Assembly (NCBI RefSeq): GCF_025502585.1 | Contig: NZ_CP106679.1 | Location: 4,410,155-4,474,154, forward strand | Direction: 5' to 3' | DNA length: 64,000 bases | DNA from: Reichenbachiella agarivorans | GTDB taxonomy: Bacteria; Bacteroidota; Bacteroidia; Cytophagales; Cyclobacteriaceae | Part shown: in pieces, positions 56,288-64,000 of the stretch | Numbering within the stretch: position 1 is the first letter of the stretch | Layout of the letters: each line of letters opens with the position of its first letter | Notes under the pieces: generated by a model | What the model saw: the letters and a program-made list of their open reading frames with translations, nothing else | The model's database searches: none | Told to the model about the DNA's origin: nothing | Made by a program: the position numbers and the translations under genes

Positions 56288-58273
56288 CTATACCCTATCC
56301 AAAAACTCTTCGAGATCCAATTCTTTGTTGATTTGCAGTTTTTTGCGAAGACGGTAGCGACGGGTCTCTACTCCTCTGACTGACAAATTGAGTTGATTGG
56401 CAATCTCCTTGGTGGAGAGTTTCATTTTCAGCAGCATACAAAGTTTGGCTTCTGAGACAGAGAGTTTAGGAAAGTCACTCTTGAGTTTCTTGAAGAAATC
56501 CGAATGCAAAAGATCAAATTGACCTTCGAAACTCTCCCAGTCCTTGTCACTATCTGTCTTGCTTTCGATCTTGGCAATCAATCGTTGCAACACTTTTTTT
56601 TGATCCTCCACAGACAAATCTGCTGACAACCCCTTCAGAGAATCCTTGATCTCTAGCAAAAATTCATCTTTGTTGTACAACTGCATGGACACAGCAGTCA
56701 GTTCCTTATTTTTCTCCGTGATAGTTGCTTTGAGTGCCTCATTTTTCGAACGCAAAACTTCGGGTCGGTTGGCATAGGATGGCATATCAAATAGCGCCTT
56801 GTCCAAATGAGACAGCCACAGATTGTAGGCTTGGCTGCAGCGCGAGTGATTCAGTCTCGGCTCATAGATAATACTCGGTTTCACATGTGAGAGGGCCTCT
56901 TCGAGTGAGGTGTACACACCATTGGCTACTCCTGCAGCTCGCGCAGCACCGATCACTCCTGTGGTATCTACCACTTCAATATGGCAGTCCAATAGCGTCG
57001 CTATGGTCATAGAAAATATCTCCGACTGAAACATGTTGTCACTGGTGACACGCAAAATATCTACCTCCAACCCCATCTCTTTGAGCAGATTCATTCCATA
57101 GACGAACGAAAACGCCACCCCTTCAAGAGCCGCTCTGTAGAGATGTCCTCTGGAGTGTCTGCTAAACTCCAGATTCATGATATGCGAATTGATACTTTTC
57201 TCATCTAGCATTCGTTCTGCACCATTGCCAAATGGCAAAACACACAGTTCGTCAGAACCAATGGGTACGGTAGATGCCATACGCTCCATGTCCTCATAAT
57301 GGCGCCCACTGAGTGCAATTTGGCTTTTCATCCAACCATATTGTGTCCCCGCTCCGTTGAGACAGAGCAGTACTCCGATTCGATCATAGTTGTCTTCATA
57401 GTTGATATGTGCAAAAGAATTGACCCGAGAGCGAACATCATACTTGGGTCTATCAACTATCCCATAGACCACTCCCGACTCTGCACTGGTCGCTGCAATC
57501 TCCCCTGGGTTCAATACATTGAGTGAAAGAGCATTGTTGGGTTGGTCTCCAGCTCGATAGGTCACAGGAATACCCGTTACCAACCCACTCATCTCGGCGG
57601 CTTCTGCTGTCACAGTCCCTTGCAAAGAAAAAGTAGGTACAATCTCAGGAATCAAATCTTCACTGATCTCATAATAATCCATAACCTGATGAGCGATTTT
57701 CTTCCTTTTAAAATCCCATAAAATCGCCTCAGACAAACCCGATATGGTAGTCTGTACCTCTCCCGTAAATTTCATGGCTATGTAGTCACCGGGCAACATG
57801 ATCTTGTCGATACGATCATAAATCTCTGGTTCGTTGTCCTTGACCCATCTCAGCTTTGAGGCCGTGAAATTGCCTGGCGAATTGAGGAAATTTTCTAAGC
57901 ACTCTTTCTCTCCCAAATCCTTGAAGGCCTTTTTACCAATCGTAACAGCACGACTGTCACTCCAAATGATCGAAGGTCTAAGCACTTTTTTGTTTTCATC
58001 AACAAGTACAAGACCGTGCATCTGATAGGCAATCCCAATTCCCGCAATTTCCCGTGGATTTAGGTTGTTGATGGCAAGTAAACTTCGAGTGGCAGTGCAC
58101 AAATCCTGCCACCACGATTCGGGATGCTGCTCTGCCCAACCGCTGTGTTTAGACAAAATCGTAGAATCATGCTCTGGGTACTGTACCACATCGACCACCA
58201 GGTTGTCTTCTGAATGTATCAGTGCCACTTTGATCGTTGTACTGCCGATTTCATACCCTAATAGATACTTCAT
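56288..58273 (-). CDS. FGGY sugar kinase (xylulokinase-like) fused to LuxR-type HTH
   Basis: A 661-aa protein. Residues 1-490 form an FGGY kinase: LLGYEIGSTTIKVALI at the start (Glu replaces the usual Asp), GIAYQMHGLVLVDENKK, and YRAGDQPNNALSLNVLNPGE, whose Asp is the catalytic base. The MHG and GDQ signatures fit xylulokinase. Residues 500-590 are a coiled-coil-like linker (LRSKNEALKATITEKNKELT). The last 75 residues (LKMKLSTKEIANQLNLSVRG, VETRRYRLRKKLQINKELD) are a LuxR-type helix-turn-helix of the kind ending Bacteroidetes regulators. Such a kinase-regulator fusion is unusual. The ATG at 58273 is preferred over the frame start at 58285. Confidence 0.88.
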   Translation of the reverse strand: MKYLLGYEIGSTTIKVALIHSEDNLVVDVVQYPEHDSTILSKHSGWAEQHPESWWQDLCTATRSLLAINNLNPREIAGIGIAYQMHGLVLVDENKKVLRPSIIWSDSRAVTIGKKAFKDLGEKECLENFLNSPGNFTASKLRWVKDNEPEIYDRIDKIMLPGDYIAMKFTGEVQTTISGLSEAILWDFKRKKIAHQVMDYYEISEDLIPEIVPTFSLQGTVTAEAAEMSGLVTGIPVTYRAGDQPNNALSLNVLNPGEIAATSAESGVVYGIVDRPKYDVRSRVNSFAHINYEDNYDRIGVLLCLNGAGTQYGWMKSQIALSGRHYEDMERMASTVPIGSDELCVLPFGNGAERMLDEKSINSHIMNLEFSRHSRGHLYRAALEGVAFSFVYGMNLLKEMGLEVDILRVTSDNMFQSEIFSMTIATLLDCHIEVVDTTGVIGAARAAGVANGVYTSLEEALSHVKPSIIYEPRLNHSRCSQAYNLWLSHLDKALFDMPSYANRPEVLRSKNEALKATITEKNKELTAVSMQLYNKDEFLLEIKDSLKGLSADLSVEDQKKVLQRLIAKIESKTDSDKDWESFEGQFDLLHSDFFKKLKSDFPKLSVSEAKLCMLLKMKLSTKEIANQLNLSVRGVETRRYRLRKKLQINKELDLEEFLDRV

Positions 58274-58459
58274 GCTATGTCTCAATGTGTGATGACGGAG
58301 TTAAAAGAGTAAAGCCTGCAACCTGTCTCTCAACAAACCGGTCAGCCCTCCAAACTACGCCAAAGTTACGTCACTTCAGCAGGCTAGCCTAACGATTTCT
58401 GCAATAACCTAGGAGAAGATTAGCCTATTTTCGACATACCGACCTTGCCGTTCAATCCA

Positions 58460-59356
58460 TCAACTACCCACCATAATAAGCACGATCCCTATGATGATTC
58501 CTAGCAGAATCAATGATTTGTGTAAGATGTTTTTCTCCTTGAACAAAATGGCTCCTGCCGCAAAGGAGATAATGACACTGCTTCGTCGCAAAAGTGAAAG
58601 AATGGATACCAAAGAATCCTCAAAGGTCAATGCATAGAAATAAGCAAAATCACCCAACACCAACACGATTCCTATAAATGGAATAGTATATTTCCAACGA
58701 AATGGCGTGTACTTTTCTCTTTTGGGATACCAAAAAATCAACAAGACCAAAGCCATAATCGGGACTTGATAGAATGAAAAGTAAGCCTGAATCGCCAAGC
58801 GATTGTAGTTTGCGATCAGAAACTTGTCATAGAGTGTACTCACAGTACCTATCAGGGTTGCCAACAAGATGAACCAAACCCATTTGTTGGTTTTGAAATT
58901 GACGCCTTCTTTGTTGCCAGCAATGGAGAAGAAATAAAAGAAAATCAAAGCCACCATCATCCCTATCCATTGGAATTGATTGAGTGTCTCACCATAGATC
59001 ATGATAGCACCCATCAATGTCCAAATCGGTCCAGTAGAACGGATAGGCGACACGATACTAATCGGCAGGTTCTTCAGTGCCAGGAAAGACAAGATCCATG
59101 AAGACACCACTATCAGCACCTTGATTACTATCAACAAATGAACATGTAAATCCACTGGAGGGATGTAGAAATGGTCGTACTGATCAAACCCATCGACCGT
59201 GTAGGACATGATCCATGGTGGCACGAAAAGCAAGGCGGAAAATACCGTAGAAAAAAACAATACAGGCAAAACCGCATTGTCATTGAGAGACACCTTCTTC
59301 AGTATATCATATACCCCCAGTGCCAGCAAAGAAAGTACACCCAGTATTACCCACAT
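58460..59356 (-). CDS. EamA-type transporter (DMT superfamily)
   Basis: A 298-aa protein with about ten hydrophobic helices in two halves (VILGVLSLLALGVYDILKKV to the C-terminus HKSLILLGIIIGIVLIMVGS). The motif RSTGPIWTLMGAIMIYGETL in the middle is EamA-like. It is 186 bp upstream of the kinase-HTH gene on the same strand and may supply its sugar or export a product. No charged C-terminal tail is present. Confidence 0.83.
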   Translation of the reverse strand: MWVILGVLSLLALGVYDILKKVSLNDNAVLPVLFFSTVFSALLFVPPWIMSYTVDGFDQYDHFYIPPVDLHVHLLIVIKVLIVVSSWILSFLALKNLPISIVSPIRSTGPIWTLMGAIMIYGETLNQFQWIGMMVALIFFYFFSIAGNKEGVNFKTNKWVWFILLATLIGTVSTLYDKFLIANYNRLAIQAYFSFYQVPIMALVLLIFWYPKREKYTPFRWKYTIPFIGIVLVLGDFAYFYALTFEDSLVSILSLLRRSSVIISFAAGAILFKEKNILHKSLILLGIIIGIVLIMVGS

Positions 59357-59498
59357 ATCAGACCGCTTATCATGAGGGACAAAACTAGACCAATCGAATA
59401 TACCATGCTAAAAAGAGTAAGGATATTACCCAATCGTACTTCGCATTCAAAACACAAAATACAAGGCTCTTGCTGCCCTGCATTTTGTGTGATGGCAA

Positions 59499-59693
59499 TT
59501 ATCTATGAAGATGCTTATTGATATCCTTAATAGCCGTCAGCGTAGGAATCATATTTCCTTCTATATCCAAAAACTGTATTTTCTTTTGTGAAACCAATTG
59601 TACTCGATCTATGGGTTTAATTTCTCTGTATTTTTCAACACTGATCAGGTTATACCCTGACTTCATTTTGATTGATATTTGGTGAACTGTCAT
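59499..59693 (-). CDS. small hypothetical protein downstream of amt
   Basis: A 64-aa frame (MTVHQISIKMKSGYNLISVE, then KYREIKPIDRVQLVSQKKIQ) beginning 23 bp after the ammonium transporter stop on the same strand. The ATG at 59693 has a weak purine-rich upstream sequence. No family was recognised; it is soluble and basic. The position suggests an operon with amt, but it could be a chance frame. Confidence 0.45.
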   Translation of the reverse strand: MTVHQISIKMKSGYNLISVEKYREIKPIDRVQLVSQKKIQFLDIEGNMIPTLTAIKDINKHLHR

Positions 59694-59716
59694 CTCGTAA
59701 TTTTTCTCGTTTCTAC

Positions 59717-61075
59717 TTATTTCATCAACTCAAGCAATTCTTCTTCGCTCATTTCTATCTCTTCCTCTGTTTCCTCGCCCATATTGGCTTCACCACCTAT
59801 GATGATACCATATTTTTCCTCCTCAGGAGAAACACGTAGACCAATGGTTTTTTTCAATAACATAAACATGAGGAAAGACACCGATGTGGTAAAAACAAAG
59901 GCAACCAATACACCAAATGCTTGTACACCTAACTGAGTCAATCGAGTTGTTTCTGGTGAGATCTCTCCAAAAATCGCTACACATAGTGTCCCCCACACAC
60001 CACAAAAGCCATGTACAGGGATAGCCCCTACGGGATCATCTAGTTTAAGTTTGTGTAGGATCAGGTCGAAAGCATAATTGTGTACCAGGCCTGCAGTCAG
60101 ACCAACAGCCAAAGCACCCAAATGGTCTACATTGGCACAGCAAGCAGTAATGGCTACCAGCCCCCCAATGATTCCTCCAAGAAACTTAGGGTACAGATCC
60201 TTTCGATCTTGAAACCAATAACAATGAAAAAATGCTACCAACCCAGCTGCTGCTCCAGCGATGTTGGTGTTGAGGATGATTTCACCAACTGCTCCATCGA
60301 GTGCCAATTGGCTGCCACCATTGAACCCCCACCATCCGAGCCATAAAATCAAGAGCCCCAACACGCTGTAGGCATAGTTGGCTGGTTTAAACTCTAACGG
60401 ATTCCCATCCTTGTCAAACCTGCCTAACCGAGGACCTATGACCCATATCCCAACCAATCCTACCCAAGCACCTATCGAGTGTACAACCGTTGATCCTGCA
60501 AAATCAATAAAACCTAAATCTGCCAACCAAGCAGGATTGTCTGCATAGAACAAATTGCCCCATACCCAATGACCATAAACTGGATAAATCACCACAGCTA
60601 CAATGGCCGAGGCGGTCATGTAGGGAATGAATCCCGTTCGCTCAGACATAGCTCCTGAGACGATGGTCAGGGCTGTAGTTGCAAAGGCGATTTGAAATAG
60701 AAAAAAGATCGTACCTAGATCTGATCCTGCTGGATTGTCTTGTACACCAATCCCAAAAAACAAATCAGTTCCAATAAAACCATAAGTGGACTTGCCAAAC
60801 ATAATTCCAAAACCGAAAAACAGGAAAATAAGACTGCCAATAATCCAATCGATGAGATTCTTGATCGCCACTGCATTGCCATGCTCGGCTCGAACCATTC
60901 CTACTTCGAATGCCTTAAATCCTGCTTGCATGAAAAACACCAACGCTGCGGACAACAACACCCAGACGTGATCGATATTAAAGGTTACCGTGGGGGGAGC
61001 TTCAGGCATGGCCCAAACCTCAGACATTGTTGCACACGATATCAGCAACAATGTTGACATAATTTTTCTCTTCAT
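59717..61075 (-). CDS. amt: ammonium transporter (Amt/MEP/Rh family)
   Basis: A 452-aa protein with a signal-like N-terminus (to SEVWAMPEAPP) and eleven hydrophobic helices: FNIDHVWVLLSAALVFFMQA, ERTGFIPYMTASAIVAVVIY, HWVWGNLFYADNPAWL, DFAGSTVVHSIGAWVGLVG with one pore His region, and GAIPVHGFCGVWGTLCVAIF with the second. The C-terminus is a long acidic tail (ETEEEIEMSEEELLELMK), longer than usual. Amt imports ammonium for glutamine synthesis. No glnK/PII gene lies next to it in this window. Confidence 0.94.
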   Translation of the reverse strand: MKRKIMSTLLLISCATMSEVWAMPEAPPTVTFNIDHVWVLLSAALVFFMQAGFKAFEVGMVRAEHGNAVAIKNLIDWIIGSLIFLFFGFGIMFGKSTYGFIGTDLFFGIGVQDNPAGSDLGTIFFLFQIAFATTALTIVSGAMSERTGFIPYMTASAIVAVVIYPVYGHWVWGNLFYADNPAWLADLGFIDFAGSTVVHSIGAWVGLVGIWVIGPRLGRFDKDGNPLEFKPANYAYSVLGLLILWLGWWGFNGGSQLALDGAVGEIILNTNIAGAAAGLVAFFHCYWFQDRKDLYPKFLGGIIGGLVAITACCANVDHLGALAVGLTAGLVHNYAFDLILHKLKLDDPVGAIPVHGFCGVWGTLCVAIFGEISPETTRLTQLGVQAFGVLVAFVFTTSVSFLMFMLLKKTIGLRVSPEEEKYGIIIGGEANMGEETEEEIEMSEEELLELMK

Positions 61076-61625
61076 AAATGATAATAATGAGTGATTCTAC
61101 CTACTACTAATTGCGAATATTACTAATAAGATGGGTTTAGAGAAACGATCAGAACACAAATAACCCATAATAGAAAAAGAGTCATAAATAGACCTGTCAT
61201 TGCACCATAAAAACAGTATTACACAACGGTATCTCTATATCTTCTATAAGACTTCTGGCTTTCTGACATCTTATCCTACATAGGTAGGAATAAAAACATT
61301 GAACATCCCAATCAAAACTAGATGGTTAAAACACTGCTTTGGAGATTTGAATTGTACAGTTCGATTTACACCTATCGTTGCATTCCATTTATCAAATGAT
61401 CGAACAAAAAGCAGCTATTTATTCAGACTACATCATAAAGATTCGTTCCATCATTATCACTTGCCAATCTTCCCCTCTGTACATATATTATAGTGTGATC
61501 CTAGAAAATATTAATACGCCTTAAAACCTGTCAATTCATAAGCTCATCTTGCTTTATTTTCACAAAAAAACTTATCTTGACGAAAATTCAACAGTTATTG
61601 AAAGAACAATAAAGACTTATTAATT
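61076..61625. other. 550-bp intergenic region
   Basis: AT-rich DNA between divergent amt and the STAS-like gene; a short open frame at 61299-61493 has no support. It must hold both promoters. No clear box pair, repeat or RNA gene was recognised. Confidence 0.6.
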
Positions 61626-62021
61626 ATGTACAAAATTGAACAAAAGGATTTTGGGTACTACCTCACATTTAGTGGCTTTATCAAAAAAGAAGAAATGGAA
61701 GAGTGGTACAAAGAATCTCTAGCCTTGCTAGAAAAGGCTCCTGCTCATTTCGGTGTATTTGCAGACCTGAGAGACATGAAACCATTGCCTGCAGAAAGTC
61801 AGAGTGTCATGGAAGAAGGCCAAAAGAACTACAAACAAAAAGGGATGGTGAGATCTGTCGTGGTATTGAACAGTGCGATCCCTACCATGCAATTCAAAAG
61901 AATTGCAAAAACCACGGGAATCTACCAATGGGAACGATACATTGATGCTTCGAGTAACAAAGACTGGGAGGCAACTGGAATAGCTTGGATCAAGGACGAA
62001 ATAGATCCAGATGCCAAATAA
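61626..62021 (+). CDS. STAS/SpoIIAA-like protein, 131 aa
   Basis: A soluble protein with the alpha/beta sequence of STAS-like (SEC14/SpoIIAA-like) families: KIEQKDFGYYLTFSGFIKKE, then HFGVFADLRDMKPLPAESQS, VVVLNSAIPTMQFKRIAK and a C-terminal helix. Related proteins bind lipids or sense ligands. Its stop lies 11 bp inside the start of the flavin monooxygenase gene, so translation is coupled. No signal peptide. Confidence 0.75.
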   Translation: MYKIEQKDFGYYLTFSGFIKKEEMEEWYKESLALLEKAPAHFGVFADLRDMKPLPAESQSVMEEGQKNYKQKGMVRSVVVLNSAIPTMQFKRIAKTTGIYQWERYIDASSNKDWEATGIAWIKDEIDPDAK

Positions 62022-63549
62022 TACAATAAAGAGTCAGCATATTGCCATTATAGGGGCCGGTGTGTCGGGTATCTCGGCAGCCAGAGTTTGGCAAAAATGC
62101 GGCTATTCAGTCACAATATTTGAGGCCTCCGACCAGATCGGAGGCCAATGGAACATGACCTACCCGGGCGTTCGGTTGCAAAACACCGCCCCTCAATACC
62201 AGTTCACCGATTTTCCCTGGCCGTTTACTCCTGATCGTCACCCTACTGGGGAGCAGGTCTTGAAATACCTGCATGCTGCCGTCGCAGCATTTGGTCTTGA
62301 GGTCAAGCTCAACCACAAAGTGACCCAAATGGTCAAACAGGATATCGGTTGGCAATTGACTTTTGAAAACGGAGCGCAAGGAGATTTTGCCTATGTCATG
62401 ATAGCGACAGGCCAATACCCAGGAGGAGACAAGAAACACAAGCCTCGTTTTGAAAATATCGACTCGTATCAAGGAGAGGTTGTCACCAACATCAATTCCA
62501 AAGAAGTCTTCAAGGGCAAGCATGTGGCCGTCGTAGGATTTGGCAAGACGGCTCTGGACTTTGCAGCATGGAGCGGTGCAGTAGCCCAAAGCACGCAACA
62601 CATCTTTAGGACACCGAGGTGGACTATCCCTGATCATTTACTAGGAATAGATTACACCCGACCCTTTTTCTCACGCTTTGGCAGTGACATGATGCCTTCT
62701 TGGTGTCACAGTTCTTTGATCCAAAATTTGCTACACAAGAAACTGCCCTTTGTCGTTAAGTCTTTTTGGGGCTTTATAGCTACGCTCTTTCAGTACCAGC
62801 ATCGAAAAGATGCAAAGCTAGGTACACTTGACCCAAGCGTATTGGATCTGGTTTTCCCTCCCAAATCTCAGTTTGTTCCAGATTTGAGAAGTGCCTCGGC
62901 AGTAGCTCCGAATCACTACTATGAATACGTCGCACACCAGCGCATCATCCCTTACCGAGGGGAGGTTGCTTCATTTTTTGAGCACGGAATCATCTTATCC
63001 GATGGTCAAAAAATAGAAGCCGACATGGTATGTATCTGTTGTGGCAATGAGGCACCTACCTACGCATTCTTGCCAGAAGCGTACGCACAGCACCTCCGAG
63101 TACATGGTGGCCCGTCACTGTATCGACACCAGATAGACCCTCGGATTCCTGACCTGGGATTTGCAGGGTACAACCACGGGTTTATGCACATCGCACTATG
63201 TGAGATGGGTACGCTGTGGCAAATAGCTGCACATCAAAAAGACCTCCAGTTGCCTTCGGAGACAGAAATGCTCGCCTCTGCCCAGCGGGTTTCGCAGTGG
63301 AAGATAACACACTCCTCCTACGAGTCTACGTTCAACATCGCCGTAAGCACGAGGTATCAGCAGCATCTAGATATTCTGCTTCAAGACTTGGGCATCTCTC
63401 AATGGAGAAAGCTCCCCAATGTACCCGCCGAAATATTCGCGCGCTACGACCCTACCGACTACAAAGGAGTCATAGAAGAGTACCTGGCAAAAAGTGCAAA
63501 GAGAAAAGCCAAAGGCCAAGTCAAACAAGTCATGCCAGTCGATGCATAG
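62011..63549 (+). CDS. flavin-containing monooxygenase-family protein
   Basis: A 512-aa flavoenzyme. The FAD motif IAIIGAGVSGISAARVWQKC is followed by EASDQIGGQWNMTYPGVRLQ, then MIATGQYPGG and the NADPH motif VAVVGFGKTALDFAAWSGAV. The Baeyer-Villiger fingerprint FxGxxxHxxxW(P/D) is not found, so it is more like an FMO or dimethylaniline-type oxygenase. The substrate is unknown. It overlaps the STAS-like gene by 11 bp; the neighbour may modulate it or share a lipid-like substrate. Confidence 0.85.
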   Translation: MPNNTIKSQHIAIIGAGVSGISAARVWQKCGYSVTIFEASDQIGGQWNMTYPGVRLQNTAPQYQFTDFPWPFTPDRHPTGEQVLKYLHAAVAAFGLEVKLNHKVTQMVKQDIGWQLTFENGAQGDFAYVMIATGQYPGGDKKHKPRFENIDSYQGEVVTNINSKEVFKGKHVAVVGFGKTALDFAAWSGAVAQSTQHIFRTPRWTIPDHLLGIDYTRPFFSRFGSDMMPSWCHSSLIQNLLHKKLPFVVKSFWGFIATLFQYQHRKDAKLGTLDPSVLDLVFPPKSQFVPDLRSASAVAPNHYYEYVAHQRIIPYRGEVASFFEHGIILSDGQKIEADMVCICCGNEAPTYAFLPEAYAQHLRVHGGPSLYRHQIDPRIPDLGFAGYNHGFMHIALCEMGTLWQIAAHQKDLQLPSETEMLASAQRVSQWKITHSSYESTFNIAVSTRYQQHLDILLQDLGISQWRKLPNVPAEIFARYDPTDYKGVIEEYLAKSAKRKAKGQVKQVMPVDA

Positions 63550-63598
63550 TATAGTAATAGAGGGGACAGGGAAATTTACTCAGTAAATACTGTCCTCA

Positions 63599-63973
63599 TC
63601 AATTGCTTTCTCGCTTTTGCAGGTTAAATACCGTGCCTGCTGGGTCCTGAATCCAATGCATATTTTCAGGAAGCTCTTCTAGTTCGTCACAAGTTTCCAC
63701 ACCCTTTGATACCAGATAGTTGGTCGCTACTTCTACATCTGGAACCGTCAGTTGCAGCCAAGTTTCTGAATGTGTATAGTTGTCCACACAGTCCAACCAT
63801 ATTGTGTTGTTTCCGAACTTTACTTCATGTGTTTTTGAAACGGTTGGATTGTCGATGGGTATTTCTTTGACCTCCAACTTCAGAATGTCCCTGTAAAAAG
63901 CTACGGTTTTGTCATACTTACTTTTAGGGATTTTAATTGCAATGTTGATTCCTGCTTCAAATTTTGCATTCAT
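63599..63973 (-). CDS. VOC-family (glyoxalase/bleomycin-resistance-like) protein
   Basis: A 124-aa protein with one vicinal-oxygen-chelate module pair: INIAIKIPKSKYDKTVAFYR at the start, VKFGNNTIWLDCVDNYTH in the middle and the end MHWIQDPAGTVFNLQKRESN, typical of VOC enzymes that bind metal through His/Glu. The WIQDPAGTVFN motif gives the final Glu/Asp region. Function (resistance, dioxygenase or isomerase) cannot be set. It is convergent with the monooxygenase gene, 49 bp apart, near the window end. Confidence 0.83.
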   Translation of the reverse strand: MNAKFEAGINIAIKIPKSKYDKTVAFYRDILKLEVKEIPIDNPTVSKTHEVKFGNNTIWLDCVDNYTHSETWLQLTVPDVEVATNYLVSKGVETCDELEELPENMHWIQDPAGTVFNLQKRESN

Positions 63974-64000
63974 ACTTATCCAATTTTTTTCAGATTAACG

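Overview
The window looks like chromosomal DNA of a marine-type Bacteroidetes bacterium, most likely a Cytophagales relative (Reichenbachiella/Flammeovirga-like). Reasons: two proteins with C-terminal type IX secretion (T9SS) sorting domains, a carboxypeptidase-regulatory-domain TonB receptor, PorT-type beta-barrels, AraC-TPR and LuxR regulators of Bacteroidetes style, a TAnnTTTG-type promoter and many short lipoproteins. The genus is an inference. No rRNA or tRNA gene, transposase, integrase or CRISPR array was seen.

Layout. 0-6 kb: E2 acyltransferase, CinA, two small exported proteins and a FadH-type flavoenzyme. 6-6.9 kb: non-coding DNA rich in perfect inverted repeats. 6.9-12.5 kb: an overlapping DUF5009 acyltransferase / GH20-like hexosaminidase pair, DUF3703, methionine aminopeptidase, a RidA-family gene with a tiny upstream ORF, and a LysR regulator divergent from an HPP-family membrane protein. 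13-20 kb: two T9SS-type surface proteins, an EamA exporter, a GDPD phosphodiesterase and a membrane protein. 20-24.4 kb: a hairpin-rich gap, fabF, a lipoprotein, a ThuA protein and a small exported protein. 24.5-29.6 kb: serine hydrolase, acyltransferase-3 and ankyrin lipoprotein genes divergent from a membrane-anchored AraC-TPR regulator.

29.6-32.8 kb is the accessory islet and the most interesting part. It holds a DUF6261-like gene with an in-frame stop, a 41-bp tandem repeat of five copies, a TIR-domain gene whose two ends look like an integron gene cassette (an attC-like folded site right after the stop codon, with a 9-nt arm exactly complementary to the cassette's other end), and a HepT/MntA toxin-antitoxin pair. 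A related ~75-bp sequence encoding a 26-28 aa peptide lies directly upstream of both the TIR gene and the RidA gene 20 kb away. The homology stops at the GTT where integron recombination would occur.

32.8-64 kb: a NarL-type two-component system, PPK2, DUF2062, a universal stress protein, beta-barrel proteins including an LpxR-like deacylase, a tightly coupled bioF-bioD-bioA-EEP operon (no bioB or bioC in view), and an iron/xenosiderophore uptake operon of Xus type (TonB receptor, DUF4374 lipoprotein, DUF4198, DUF3325-like, DUF3649-like, PepSY membrane protein). These are followed by ffh with a coupled methyltransferase, a MATE pump, an Asp-rich lipoprotein, an FGGY sugar kinase fused to a LuxR-type DNA-binding domain with an EamA-type transporter upstream, an ammonium transporter, and a STAS-like protein / flavin monooxygenase pair. 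Functions come from motif reading without database searches. Names are given only where motifs are diagnostic.
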